A DNA stretch of 64,000 bases from CAZBRS01 sp964494475 (GTDB lineage: Bacteria; Myxococcota_A; UBA9042; CAZBRS01), in the NCBI GenBank assembly GCA_964494475.1, contig CAZBRS010000015.1, positions 1-64,000 of the forward strand. Direction: 5' to 3'. The stretch's first letter is position 1; each line of letters starts with the position of its first letter. Shown in pieces: positions 25,568 to 34,435 of this stretch. Both the position numbers and the translations under genes were made by a program. Below the pieces are notes generated by a model. That model made no database searches, was not told where the DNA came from, and saw only the letters and a program-made list of their open reading frames with translations.

Positions 25568-26851
25568 CTACGCGCCCGACACAACCTTCCCGCCCTTGCG
25601 CACCTCGACGATGCGGCCCTGCAGCTCCCAGTTGAGGAACGGGGTGTTGCGGCTCTTCGAGACCAGGCAGTCCTTGGTGCAGCGCCACGAGGCGGCCTCG
25701 TCCCAGAGGACGAAGGTGGCGGGGCCGCCCTCGCGGAGGGTGCCGGCGTCGAGGCCGAGCACGCCCGCGGGGCCCACGGTCAGGGCCCGGAGGGCGGTCT
25801 TCAGGGGCAGCACGCCGCGCTTCACCAGGCGCAGGAGCAGGGGCAACGCGGTCTCGAGCCCGATCATGCCGGGCCGGGCCAGGCCGAACTCGACCTCCTT
25901 GAAGCGCCGGTTCACGGGGTTGTGGTCGGTGACGATGGCGTCGAGCGTGCCGTCCTTCAGCCCCTCGATGAGGGCCAGCCGGTCTTCGTTGGTGCGCAGC
26001 GGCGGCACCACGTAGAGGTTCGTGTCGTAGGCGGCGAGCTCTTTCTCGGTCAGCAGCAGGTGGTGCACGGCCACGTCGGCCGTGACCTTCACGCCCAGGT
26101 GCTTGGCGTCGCGGACCAGCTGCACGGCCCGGGCGGTCGAGAGCTTCTGCAGGTGCAATCGCGCGCCCGTGTGCTCGGCCAGCTTCAGGTCGCGGAACAC
26201 CGCCACCTCTTCGGCCAGGGCCGGGGCGCCCGCGACGCCGAGGCGCGTCGACATCTCGCCCTCGTTGACGCGGGCCTTGCCGGTGAGGTTCGCGTTCTGG
26301 GCCAGCGAGAAGACCGGCAGGCCGAAGCAGGCGGCGTACTCGAGCACGCGGCGCAGCAGGGTGCCGTCCGAGAGCGGGGTGTCGCCCGAGCCCACGGCAA
26401 CGGCACCGCCGAGCTTCAGGTCGCCGATCTCGGCGATCTCCTTGCCCGCGTTGCCCACGGTGGCGCAGCCGATGGGGGCCACGTCGACGAGCCCGAGGGC
26501 CGACACGCGCTGGGTCAGCGCCTCGACGGCCGAGCGCCGATCGCAGGGCGGCTCGGTGTCGGGGCGGGGCGCCACGGTGGTGAAGCCCCCGGCCGCGGCC
26601 GCGCGCGAGAAGGTCTCGAGGTCTTCGTCGACCTCGAAGCCCGGCTCCCCCGTGAAGGCGCACAGGTCGACGAAGCCGGGGGAAAGGTTCTTCCCCTGCT
26701 GGTTCACCACGTGGTGCGAGTCGTCGTACGTGCGGGTCTTGGCGGCGGGGTGGAGGGCCACCACGCGCTCGTCGTCGAACACCAGGTCGACGCGCGACTC
26801 GGTGCCGTCGGTGGGGTCCAGGTAGTGCAGGTTCCGGTAGACGGTCTTCAT
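25568..26851 (-). CDS. Pseudo-dihydroorotase (inactive PyrC-like subunit, 427 aa)
   Basis: The fold is a cyclic amidohydrolase of the dihydroorotase family (NLSPGFVDLCAFTGEPGFE, SDGTLLRRVLEYA, AIVTDHNPVNRRFK). The metal-binding DxHxH is missing: the residues at that spot read DLCAF, and HxST is QKLST. It should therefore be catalytically dead. In other bacteria such PyrC-like proteins assemble with aspartate carbamoyltransferase. It follows pyrB by 22 bp, which supports that role. A true pyrC must lie elsewhere. Length is normal for the family, so the gene is not decaying. Confidence 0.85.
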   Translation of the reverse strand: MKTVYRNLHYLDPTDGTESRVDLVFDDERVVALHPAAKTRTYDDSHHVVNQQGKNLSPGFVDLCAFTGEPGFEVDEDLETFSRAAAAGGFTTVAPRPDTEPPCDRRSAVEALTQRVSALGLVDVAPIGCATVGNAGKEIAEIGDLKLGGAVAVGSGDTPLSDGTLLRRVLEYAACFGLPVFSLAQNANLTGKARVNEGEMSTRLGVAGAPALAEEVAVFRDLKLAEHTGARLHLQKLSTARAVQLVRDAKHLGVKVTADVAVHHLLLTEKELAAYDTNLYVVPPLRTNEDRLALIEGLKDGTLDAIVTDHNPVNRRFKEVEFGLARPGMIGLETALPLLLRLVKRGVLPLKTALRALTVGPAGVLGLDAGTLREGGPATFVLWDEAASWRCTKDCLVSKSRNTPFLNWELQGRIVEVRKGGKVVSGA

Positions 26852-26873
26852 CCCATCCCTCGTCGTTCGCAGA

Positions 26874-27812
26874 TTAGACGATCGCCTCGTTGGCCTTGCC
26901 GCCGCCCAGCAGGTACAGCACGGCCATGCGCACGGCCACGCCGTTCGTGACCTGCTCGAGGATGACCGACGCGTCGCCGTCGGCCACGTCGGGGTCGATC
27001 TCGACGCAGCGGTTCATGGGGCCGGGGTGCAGCACGATCACGTCGCTCTTGGCCAGCTTGAGGTGCGGCCGCTTGAGGCCCCAGAAGCGGTGGTACTCGC
27101 GGTCCGAGGGGAAGAGGTTGGCCTCCTGCCGCTCGCGCTGGATGCGCAGCATCATGATGGCGTCGGCGCCCTCGATGGCCTCCTCGAGGCGCGTGAACAC
27201 CTTGACGCCCAAGGCCTCGGCCCTGGCCGGCAGCATGGTGGCCGGGCCGCAGATGCGCACGTTGGCGCCCATCTTGGTGAGGCCCAGGATGTTCGAGCGC
27301 GCCACGCGGCTGTGGTCGATGTCGCCCACGATGGCCACCTCGAGATCGGCCAGCGTGCCCTTGCGCTCGCGCAGGGTGAACATGTCGAGCAGCGCCTGCG
27401 TGGGGTGCTCGTGCGAGCCGTCGCCCGCGTTCACCACGCTGGCGTCGATGTTCTTGGCCAGGAAGTGCGGCGACCCCGCCTGCGAGTGGCGCAGGATGAG
27501 GATGTCGGGGTGCATGGCCTGCAGGTTCTGCGCCGTGTCGAGCAGCGTCTCGCCCTTCGAGAAGCTGGAGGACGACGCCGTGAAGTTCAGCGTGTCGGCC
27601 GACAGGCGCTTGGCCGCCACCTCGAACGACATGCGCGTGCGCGTGCTGTTCTCGACGAAGAAGGTCACGACGGTCTTGCCGCGCAGGGTGGGCACCTTCT
27701 TGATGGCACGCTCGGAGATGGCCTTGAACTGCTGCCCGAGGTCGAGGATGGTCGTGATGTGCTCGCGTGTCAGGTCCTCGATCCCGAGCAGGTGCCGGAA
27801 GCTCGTGCTCAT
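26874..27812 (-). CDS. pyrB: Aspartate carbamoyltransferase catalytic chain (312 aa)
   Basis: It catalyses carbamoyl phosphate plus aspartate to carbamoylaspartate, the first committed pyrimidine step. The carbamoyl-phosphate loop FFVENSTRTRMSFEVAAKRL, HPTQALLD and LHPGPMNR are all present at family positions. The ATG follows AAGGAG, whose last G starts the pyrR stop codon region, so translation of pyrR and pyrB is linked. It sits between pyrR and the pseudo-dihydroorotase, so the holoenzyme is probably a PyrB/PyrC-like complex. Confidence 0.95.
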   Translation of the reverse strand: MSTSFRHLLGIEDLTREHITTILDLGQQFKAISERAIKKVPTLRGKTVVTFFVENSTRTRMSFEVAAKRLSADTLNFTASSSSFSKGETLLDTAQNLQAMHPDILILRHSQAGSPHFLAKNIDASVVNAGDGSHEHPTQALLDMFTLRERKGTLADLEVAIVGDIDHSRVARSNILGLTKMGANVRICGPATMLPARAEALGVKVFTRLEEAIEGADAIMMLRIQRERQEANLFPSDREYHRFWGLKRPHLKLAKSDVIVLHPGPMNRCVEIDPDVADGDASVILEQVTNGVAVRMAVLYLLGGGKANEAIV

Positions 27813-27817
27813 CGCGG

Positions 27818-28378
27818 CTACTCCTTTTCGCTCTGCGACACGTACTCTTCGCCGTCGGTCTCCTTCAGGCGCACGTGCACGCGCTGGTCGGGCGTGGTCT
27901 TCACCGCCTTGCCCACGAAGTCGGGCTGGATGGGCAGCTCGCGCAGGCCGCGATCGATGAGCACCGCGAGCTCGATGCGCGCCGGGCGGCCGAAGTCGAT
28001 GATGGCGTCGAGGGCCGCGCGCACCGTGCGCCCCGTGTAGCACACGTCGTCGACCAGCACCACGCGCTTGCCCGTGACGTCGAAGTCGATCTCGGTGGCG
28101 TTCAGTTGGGGCGCGGGCAGGGTCATGCCGGCGTCGTCGCGGTACAGGGTGATGTCGACCATGCCGAAGGGCACGTCGACGCCCTCGTGCTGCCGAAAGT
28201 GCTTCAGCAGGCGCTGGCCGAGGGGCACGCCGCGCCGGTGGATGCCGACCACCGCCACGTCGTGCAGCCCGCCGTTGGCCTCGATGATCTCGAGCGCGAG
28301 GCGCTTGACGGCCAGATCGATGCCGCGCGCGTCGAGCAGGACCGTTCGCGAACCTTCGGTCTTCTTTGTGCTGCCCAT
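27818..28378 (-). CDS. pyrR: Bifunctional pyr regulator / uracil phosphoribosyltransferase (186 aa)
   Basis: PyrR binds pyr mRNA when UMP is high and also has weak uracil phosphoribosyltransferase activity. The PRPP-binding motif VVLVDDVCYTGRTVRAAL is intact, and VVGIHRRGVPLG and MVDITLYRDD are typical. It lies first of the three pyr genes, five bases before pyrB and 27 bp after lepB. I did not find a convincing anti-terminator structure in front of it. Confidence 0.94.
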   Translation of the reverse strand: MGSTKKTEGSRTVLLDARGIDLAVKRLALEIIEANGGLHDVAVVGIHRRGVPLGQRLLKHFRQHEGVDVPFGMVDITLYRDDAGMTLPAPQLNATEIDFDVTGKRVVLVDDVCYTGRTVRAALDAIIDFGRPARIELAVLIDRGLRELPIQPDFVGKAVKTTPDQRVHVRLKETDGEEYVSQSEKE

Positions 28379-28405
28379 GTCGCCCCCCTGGCCGACCGTT
28401 CGGGG

Positions 28406-29401
28406 CTAGTGGATCGCCTCGAACAGCCGACGCTTGTCCTGGGCCCACCAGATGAACATGGCCTTGCCCAGGATGTCGCTGCGCGACACCAGCCCCCAGT
28501 AACGCCCGTCACTGGAGTTGTCGCGGTTGTCACCCATCATGAGGAAGTGGTCCTCGGGGATCTTAACGTCGGGCCAGTCGGGGTTCTGGTCGGCCGCGCC
28601 GAAGTAGGGGCACGAGCCGAGCCCGAAGCACGGCGGGCGTGTTCGGGTGGGCCACGTGGAGTCGCAGTGCCCGCGAAGGGCGCACGAGGCGTCGTCCTGG
28701 TGCTGGGTGATGATCGTGTGCAGGCCGAGGGTCTCGACCTGCGCGTCGCAGCGGATCTCGGGCGGCGTGGAGTCCATGCAGGGGATGCCGCGCGTGAAGG
28801 GCGCCACCTCGACGCGCTCGCCGTTGATGACCAGCACGTTGTCGTCGAGGCGGAGGCGGTCGCCGGGCAGGCCCACCACGCGCTTGATGTAGTCCTTGCC
28901 CTGGTCGGGGCCCGCCACCGGGTAGGGGAAGATCACGATGTCGCCGCGCTCGGGCTCGGCCCACTTGGCGAGGTGCCAGTTGAGCAGCGGCAGCCGGAAG
29001 CCGTAGGCCAGCTTGTTCACGAAGATGTGGTCGCCGATCTGCAGCGTGGGGATCATCGAGCCGGTCGGGATCTGGAAGGGCTCGACCAGGAAGGCGCGGA
29101 TGGCCAGGGCCGCCATGACGGCCCAGAAGAGGCTGAGAAAGGACTCGATCCAGGTGGCCTTGGCGCACCCGGGCAGCTCGCGCTCGATCAGGTTGGCGGC
29201 GTCGTGCTCGAGGCGCTCGCAGCGTGCGAAGTCGCCGCGTACGATGGTGGCGTCGAGATCGTCGAGGAGGGCCCCGAGCTTCTGGGCCCCGGTGGATTCG
29301 GAGAGGCCGCGCTTGCGGGTGCGCTGCAGCACCAGCCGGATCTGGTGCAGTTGCTTCTTGTGGAAGCGCCGCGTTCGCAGCCGCGCCAGGAGTTCCATCA
29401 T
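28406..29401 (-). CDS. lepB: Signal peptidase I (331 aa)
   Basis: It cleaves signal peptides from exported proteins at the outer face of the inner membrane. The catalytic Ser115 lies in PTGSMIPTL and Lys173 in DYIKRVVGLPGD; GDNRDNSSDGRYWG is box E. A single membrane segment covers residues about 86-105. The N-terminus has an extra charged, probably coiled region of about 80 residues, and residues about 215-265 hold a Cys-containing insert. Two adjacent ATG codons (29401, 29398) are possible starts. It heads the lepB-pyrR-pyrB unit. Confidence 0.94.
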   Translation of the reverse strand: MMELLARLRTRRFHKKQLHQIRLVLQRTRKRGLSESTGAQKLGALLDDLDATIVRGDFARCERLEHDAANLIERELPGCAKATWIESFLSLFWAVMAALAIRAFLVEPFQIPTGSMIPTLQIGDHIFVNKLAYGFRLPLLNWHLAKWAEPERGDIVIFPYPVAGPDQGKDYIKRVVGLPGDRLRLDDNVLVINGERVEVAPFTRGIPCMDSTPPEIRCDAQVETLGLHTIITQHQDDASCALRGHCDSTWPTRTRPPCFGLGSCPYFGAADQNPDWPDVKIPEDHFLMMGDNRDNSSDGRYWGLVSRSDILGKAMFIWWAQDKRRLFEAIH

Positions 29402-29427
29402 CGGTAGGGAAGCCCGCGGTTCGCCGG

Positions 29428-29456
29428 ATTGTAGGGGGCCGGGGGGTGGAAGTCAA
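29428..29456 (-). promoter_or_regulatory. Predicted promoter of lepB-pyr operon
   Basis: Minus strand: TTGACT (29456-29451), 17-bp spacer, TACAAT (29433-29428), 27 bp before the lepB ATG. This is among the best sigma70 matches in the window. Confidence 0.65.
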
Positions 29457-29525
29457 CGCCGGGGCTTGCGTCGACCGCTTGCTCTACCCTATCCTCGACG
29501 GAACCGAACGAGGTTCGGGGGCCTC

Positions 29526-29612
29526 ATGTCCGGGAAGGCGCTGGTCGTTCTCGCCGGGTTGCTCCTCTCTTCCGACGCCGTGGGGCGCTCGCGCGGTCCG
29601 GAGGCTCCGTGA
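29526..29612 (+). CDS. Possible 28-residue hydrophobic leader peptide ORF
   Basis: An ATG at 29526 opens a short frame with a hydrophobic core (LVVLAGLLLSS). Its TGA overlaps the dprA ATG (TGATG), so it could couple translation of dprA. There is no other support and it may be chance. Confidence 0.25.
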   Translation: MSGKALVVLAGLLLSSDAVGRSRGPEAP

Positions 29613-30601
29613 TGGTCCCCGATGTCCAGCTGCGCCTCGCCCTGGTTCTGCACGGCGTGTCGGCCTCCGTCGTTCGTCGGGCGGCCGCCGACGCGCCCTG
29701 CCCCCCGCGCCTGCTCGACGAGGCCGAGCGCCTGCTCGCCCGGCTGCAGCAGCAGGGGGTCACCGTGCTCGCCTGCGGCGCCGCGGGCTACCCGGCGCGC
29801 CTGCTCGACCTCTCCGATCCTCCCCCCCTGCTCTTCGTGCGCGGCGCGCTGCCCGAGGGGCCCTCGCTCGCGGTGGTCGGCACGCGGCGGCTCGACGCGG
29901 CGGGCGAGCGCGTCACGCGGCTGTGCGCGCAGGCGGGGCTCGACGCCGGGCGCCTGATCGTCTCGGGGGGCGCCGCCGGGGCCGACACGTTGGCGCACGA
30001 GGCCGCCCTCGAGGCGGGCGCTCCCACCATCGCCGTGCTGGGGAGCGGCCTCGACCACCCATTCCCGTCCGAGAACGCGCGCCTCTTCGACCGCATCGCC
30101 GAGCGTGGGGCCGTCGTGTCCGAGTTGTTGCCCGCCGTGCGCTCGAATCGCTGGACGTTCCCCCGACGGAACCGCCTGGTGGCGGCGCTGGCGCACGACG
30201 TGGTCGTCACCCGGGCCCCGGCCCGGAGCGGCGCGCTCATCACGGCTCGATTGGCCGCCGAGTTGGGGCGACCCGTGTGGTGCGTGCCGGGCGATCCCAC
30301 CGACCCCAGCGCCGAGGGCACGCTCGACCTGCTCGCGAGGGGGGCTCGGCCCGTGGTGGGGCGCGAGGCCTTCGCGCAGGCTCTGGGGGCGAGCCCGGGC
30401 GTGCCGCCCGTGGTCCCCACCGACACCGGGACGCCCGACGAGGTGGCGGTGCTCGGCGCCCTGCTCTCGGGCGCCTGCGACCTCGACACGCTGGCCGAGC
30501 GCACGCGCCTGGCCTCGCGGCACCTGGCCGCGGTGCTGACGGGTCTCGAGCTCGACGGGCGGGTCAGGCGGGTGGGGGCGTCGTTCGTCAGGTCGAGGTA
30601 G
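29612..30601 (+). CDS. dprA: DNA-processing protein DprA/Smf (329 aa)
   Basis: DprA protects incoming single-stranded DNA and loads RecA during transformation. The Rossmann-like core is seen as LAVVGTRRLDAAGE, IVSGGAAGADTLAHEAAL, AVLGSGLDHPFPSEN, FPRRNRLVAALAHDVVV and SGALITARLAAELGRPVW. A C-terminal winged-helix-like region (residues about 275-329) matches the DprA DML1-like end. ATG 29612 has GGAGG 7 bp upstream. The 3' end overlaps larC by 14 bp in convergent orientation. Confidence 0.93.
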   Translation: MVPDVQLRLALVLHGVSASVVRRAAADAPCPPRLLDEAERLLARLQQQGVTVLACGAAGYPARLLDLSDPPPLLFVRGALPEGPSLAVVGTRRLDAAGERVTRLCAQAGLDAGRLIVSGGAAGADTLAHEAALEAGAPTIAVLGSGLDHPFPSENARLFDRIAERGAVVSELLPAVRSNRWTFPRRNRLVAALAHDVVVTRAPARSGALITARLAAELGRPVWCVPGDPTDPSAEGTLDLLARGARPVVGREAFAQALGASPGVPPVVPTDTGTPDEVAVLGALLSGACDLDTLAERTRLASRHLAAVLTGLELDGRVRRVGASFVRSR

Positions 30602-31784
30602 CGCGCAGAACGGCCTGCAGGACCACCTCGAGCGAGACGCCGTGCTCGCGCGCCAGGCGCCGCACCACGTCGTATTCGGGGATCGAGCGCAGCACGGCGC
30701 CGTCGAGCTCGACCACCTTCACGGGCACGACGCCGAAGGGCGTGGTCACGTCGATCATGTGGCGGGGCAGCGAGCGCTTCTCGACGCGCGTGAGGCGCAG
30801 CCCGATGGTGCGCGTGTGCACGAACATGGCGCGGGTCACGGCGTCGACGTGCTCGTCGGCGGCCAGGGCGGTCAGCAGGTGTCCCGGGCGCCCCTTCTTC
30901 ATGAGCACCGGCGTGACGGACACGTCGAGCGCGCCGGCCTCGAAGAGTCGGGCCATGGCTTCTTCGAAGCCCTGGGGGCTCATGTCGTCGATGGTCGCCT
31001 GCAGCTCGACGTTGGTGCCCACGAGCCACCCTGCGGGGTCGGCGAGGCAGGCGGGCGCCTCCTCGAGATCGCCCACCACCAGCCGCAGCGGACCCGGGAG
31101 CCCAAGATCGCGGTGACCCGCGCCCCTCCCCGTGGCGATCACGCGGAGCGCGGGCGGGGGGCCGAAGGTGGCGCCGAGGCCCTTCAGGATGGCGAGCCCC
31201 GTGGGTGTGACCGTCTCGCCCTCGACCGCGACCCCGCGCACGGCGACCCCCTCGAGCATGGCCACGACGGCCGGTGCGGGCAGCGGCAGCTCGCCGTGCG
31301 CGCAGCGGATCGTCCCGGTGCCGAGCGGCAACGCCGAAGCGACCAGGCGCGTGACGCCCAGGTGCGCGAAGCCGGCCACGCTGCCCACCACGTCGACCAG
31401 GGCATCGACGGCGCCCACCTCGTGGAAGTGCACGTGGTCGACCGGGGTCCCGTGCACCCGCGCCTCGGCCTCGGCCAGCACGGTGAAGACGCGGCGCGCG
31501 CCCTCCGTGACCACGGGCGGGAGGCCGCTCGCGGCGAGCCGCGCCTCGATGTCGGGAAGGTGCACGTGGTGCGCATGGTGCGCGGGCTCGAAGGTCACGT
31601 CGACCAGCGTGCTCGCGAGGCCCGCGCGGACGACGGTGCTGGCCACCACGCGCACGTCGTCGCCGCCCACGCGCCGGGCCACGTCGTCGAGCACGGCGTT
31701 CGGCACGCCCGCGTCGAGCAGGGCCCCCAGGATCATGTTGCCGGCGATGCCGGACGGGGCGTCGAGCCAGGCGACGCGGGTCAT
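30588..31784 (-). CDS. larC: Nickel insertion protein LarC (398 aa)
   Basis: LarC is a CTP-dependent cyclometallase that inserts nickel into the pincer cofactor of lactate racemase-type enzymes. The GIAGNMILGALLDAG opening, the His-rich segment HHAHHVH, HVHFHEVGAVDALVD and the C-terminal TNVELQATIDDMSPQGFE are typical. It is a single open frame here, unlike Lactobacillus larC, where a programmed frameshift joins two parts. ATG 31784 overlaps the larB stop (ATGA). Confidence 0.93.
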   Translation of the reverse strand: MTRVAWLDAPSGIAGNMILGALLDAGVPNAVLDDVARRVGGDDVRVVASTVVRAGLASTLVDVTFEPAHHAHHVHLPDIEARLAASGLPPVVTEGARRVFTVLAEAEARVHGTPVDHVHFHEVGAVDALVDVVGSVAGFAHLGVTRLVASALPLGTGTIRCAHGELPLPAPAVVAMLEGVAVRGVAVEGETVTPTGLAILKGLGATFGPPPALRVIATGRGAGHRDLGLPGPLRLVVGDLEEAPACLADPAGWLVGTNVELQATIDDMSPQGFEEAMARLFEAGALDVSVTPVLMKKGRPGHLLTALAADEHVDAVTRAMFVHTRTIGLRLTRVEKRSLPRHMIDVTTPFGVVPVKVVELDGAVLRSIPEYDVVRRLAREHGVSLEVVLQAVLRATST

Positions 31785-32539
31785 TGGGGGTCTCCGGACA
31801 AACGATTGATGCGGTGCGCGGCGCACGCGGCGCCGTAGCCGTTGTCGATGTTGAGGACCGACACGCCGGGCGCGCACGAGTTGAGCATGGCGAGGAGCGC
31901 GGTGAAGCCCCCGAGGTGGGCGCCGTAGCCCACGCTGGTGGGCACGGCCAGGATCGGCCGATCGACCAGGCCGCCGAGCACGCTCGGCAGGGCCCCCTCC
32001 ATGCCGGCCACCACCACGATGGCGCGCGCCTCCCGCAAGCGCGGCAGGTGCGGTATCAGCCGGTGCAGGCCCGACACGCCCACGTCGGAGAGGCGCTCGA
32101 CGTGGTCACCGAAGAACTCGAGGGTCAGCGCGGCCTCCTCCTGCACGGGCAGGTCGGACGTGCCCGCGGCCACCACGGCGACCAGGCCCCGGGGCGCCGG
32201 GGGGTGATCGTGCCGCCAGAGCAGTCGGCCGATCTCGGAGTAGTGGAACCCCGGCAGGCGCGCCAGCACCACCTCGGCCATGGCGGGCGTGACCCGGGTC
32301 GCGAGGCCCGCGCCGTGGTGCAGCAACGAGCGTTCGAGGATGGCCGCCACCTGCTCCGGCGTCTTTCCCGCCGCGAAGATCGCCTCGATCATGCCCTGGC
32401 GCAGTGGACGGTGCGTGTCGAGCTGGGCGAAGCCCAGATCGTCGAGGGGGAAGCCCCTCAACCGCTCGAGCGCCTCGGCCGCCGGCAGGGCCCCGGTCGC
32501 CACGCGCGCCAGCAGGTCGCGGAGTCGTTCGTCGGTCAT
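31781..32539 (-). CDS. larB: Pyridinium biscarboxylate synthase LarB (252 aa)
   Basis: LarB carboxylates nicotinic acid adenine dinucleotide, the first step of the nickel-pincer cofactor pathway. The C-terminal two-thirds is PurE-like (VAVVAAGTSDLPVQEEAALT, VVVAGMEGALPSVLGGL, AVPTSVGYGA). The N-terminus has the LarB-type helical region. ATG 32539 is preferred because AGGAG lies 5 bp upstream. A GTG at 32545 overlaps the larE stop but is too close to that site. Confidence 0.93.
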   Translation of the reverse strand: MTDERLRDLLARVATGALPAAEALERLRGFPLDDLGFAQLDTHRPLRQGMIEAIFAAGKTPEQVAAILERSLLHHGAGLATRVTPAMAEVVLARLPGFHYSEIGRLLWRHDHPPAPRGLVAVVAAGTSDLPVQEEAALTLEFFGDHVERLSDVGVSGLHRLIPHLPRLREARAIVVVAGMEGALPSVLGGLVDRPILAVPTSVGYGAHLGGFTALLAMLNSCAPGVSVLNIDNGYGAACAAHRINRLSGDPQ

Positions 32540-32541
32540 GG

Positions 32542-33339
32542 TCACTCCTGGCGGATTCGGGCGTTCATGCTGCCCGTGCGGTAGCCCTCGAGGTCGAGCG
32601 CCACGTGGGCGTAGCCGAGCGCGCGCAGGCGCGCGGCCACGCTCTCGCGCAGGCCGAAGGCGGCCGGCAGATCGGTGGGCGCCACCTCGACGCGCGCGGT
32701 GTCGCCGTGGTGGCGCACGCGCACGACGGGCAGGCCCAGCGCGCGAAGGGCCTCCTCGGCGGCGTCGACCTGGCGCAGGGCCGCTTCGGTGATGGGCGCG
32801 CCGTAGGGGAAGCGCGAGGCCAGGCAGGCCATGCTGGGCCGCTCGGCGCTCGGCAGCCCGAGCTCCCGCGACAGCTCGCGGATCTCGGCCTTGTGGAAGC
32901 CGAGCTCGAGCAGCGGCGACGAGACCTTCAGCTCGTGGACGGCGCGCAGCCCCGGGCGGTAGTCACCCACGTCGTCGGCGTTGCTGCCTTCGAGCACTAC
33001 GGCGCCTTCCTGAGCCGCCAGTCGCTGCAGCAGGCCGAACAGGTGGCGCTTGCAGAGGTAGCAGCGATCGACGGGGTTGTCGGCCACGCCCGGGATGGCC
33101 AGCCAGGGCGCGCGCTCGATGCGGTGCCGGAGGCCGAGCGCCCGCGCGGTGCGGACCGCGAAGTCCATCTCGTCGCGGGCGTCGGACTCGGTGACGAGCG
33201 TGACCGCCGTGGCCGCTTCGCCGAGGGCCCGGTGGGCCACGGCGGCCAGGAAGGTCGAGTCGACGCCCCCCGAATACGCGACGACCACGCGCGGCCAGCG
33301 CTTCAGGTGGGTCTCGAGTTCGACGACGCGCGGGTTCAG
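32542..33339 (-). CDS. larE: ATP-dependent sacrificial sulfur transferase LarE (265 aa)
   Basis: LarE supplies sulfur for the pincer cofactor. The PP-loop VVVAYSGGVDSTFLAAVAH is near residue 16, with SDARDEMDFA, RCYLCKRHLF and GSNADDVGDYRPG downstream. The start is odd. No in-frame ATG, GTG or TTG lies between the upstream gene and the PP-loop except a GTG inside the motif. A CTG at 33339 with GGGAGG at ideal distance gives the expected length, so I use it. larB follows at once, and a ferredoxin-type membrane gene precedes by 68 bp. Confidence 0.87.
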   Translation of the reverse strand: MNPRVVELETHLKRWPRVVVAYSGGVDSTFLAAVAHRALGEAATAVTLVTESDARDEMDFAVRTARALGLRHRIERAPWLAIPGVADNPVDRCYLCKRHLFGLLQRLAAQEGAVVLEGSNADDVGDYRPGLRAVHELKVSSPLLELGFHKAEIRELSRELGLPSAERPSMACLASRFPYGAPITEAALRQVDAAEEALRALGLPVVRVRHHGDTARVEVAPTDLPAAFGLRESVAARLRALGYAHVALDLEGYRTGSMNARIRQE

Positions 33340-33407
33340 GGGGGCCTCCCGGAGACAACGTCCGATTCGTGTAGCACGATTCGTCTGTCGAGGGAATCGG
33401 GCGCGTG

Positions 33408-34421
33408 TCAGATCCGCGCGAGTCCGAGGAAGGCCGCGTGCAGGCCCACCGCCAGCGCGAGGAAGAGAGCGCGCGCCGCCCGGCCGGACAATCCGGGGCA
33501 GGCATAGGCGAGCGAGGCGTGGGGGCAGGCGCCCACGCAGTCGCCGCAGAGGGTGCACGACGGACCGACGCGGCGTTGGCGCACGTGGTCGGCCGAGAGC
33601 GCGTCGTAGCGGCACGCGCGGGTGCAGGCCAGGCAGTCGGTGCAGCCGGGTTCGAAGTGCACCTTCAACGGGTGGAGTCGCCCGGCCAGCGCCGCCAGCC
33701 ACCCGATGGGGCAGAACGCCGTGCAGTGCACCATGCTCCCCTGTCGGCGCGAGGCGAGCAGCATGATCGCCACGCCCGCCAGCCCGAAGGCTGACCCGAG
33801 CCACGCGGCCGCCGCGTCGGGGGTCCCGAGCGCGTGGAGGGCCGCGGCGACGCCGAGCGTGAGCGCCAGCATGGCCGGCCGACCGTACTTGGCCCACGTC
33901 GGCAGCGGCTTCGGGACTCGGCGTGCCCGCGACGCGGTGTCGTCCCACGCGCCCAGGTAGCACAGGTGGCTGCACCACGCCGGGCCGACCAGCACGAGCG
34001 TGACCGCGAACAACAGCAGCATGAAGAGGCCCCCGCCCCGGTACACCGGGCCGGCCGTGATGAGCGCGGGCACGGGCAGGTGGAGCGCGCCCGTCATCAG
34101 GCAACGCTCGACGCCGACGAGGCCGAGCAGCAACTGACCGAAGAACGCCACGGAGAAGAGCCGCCAGATGCGCGGCCTCCAGCGCTTCGCGCCCACGGGG
34201 TCGGCCATACGCTCTGCCACGAAGATGGCGTAGCCGGTCAAGAGCGCGATCTCGACCCAGCCCCAACCGGGCAGGAAGCGCTCGAGCAGCAGCATGGGGC
34301 GGGAGACCACCAGGTGCACGATGGTGAGCACGACGCCGGTCACGGCGCCGGCCGCCAGCGGCAGCCCGAGGCCCGGCGAGCGGCGCGCGCGGGCGGAGGG
34401 CGGGCACGTCGATGCGGTCAC
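33408..34421 (-). CDS. NapH/NosR-like membrane protein with 4Fe-4S ferredoxin domain (337 aa)
   Basis: Five or more membrane segments (for example TGVVLTIVHLVVS, LFMLLLFAVTLVLVG, a final LFLALAVGLHAAFLGL) surround two CxxxCP-type motifs (WCSHLCYLG, HCTAFCPIG) as in NapH/NosR/CcoG-type proteins. Near the C-terminus, CTDCLACTRACRY and CTLCGDCVGACPH form two 4Fe-4S sites. It probably moves electrons between quinol and a soluble partner. GTG 34421 has a weak GGGG upstream. It follows a soluble ferredoxin gene by 14 bp and precedes larE, so it may be part of the lar unit. Confidence 0.8.
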   Translation of the reverse strand: MTASTCPPSARARRSPGLGLPLAAGAVTGVVLTIVHLVVSRPMLLLERFLPGWGWVEIALLTGYAIFVAERMADPVGAKRWRPRIWRLFSVAFFGQLLLGLVGVERCLMTGALHLPVPALITAGPVYRGGGLFMLLLFAVTLVLVGPAWCSHLCYLGAWDDTASRARRVPKPLPTWAKYGRPAMLALTLGVAAALHALGTPDAAAAWLGSAFGLAGVAIMLLASRRQGSMVHCTAFCPIGWLAALAGRLHPLKVHFEPGCTDCLACTRACRYDALSADHVRQRRVGPSCTLCGDCVGACPHASLAYACPGLSGRAARALFLALAVGLHAAFLGLARI

Positions 34422-34435
34422 GCGATCCGCCCCGA

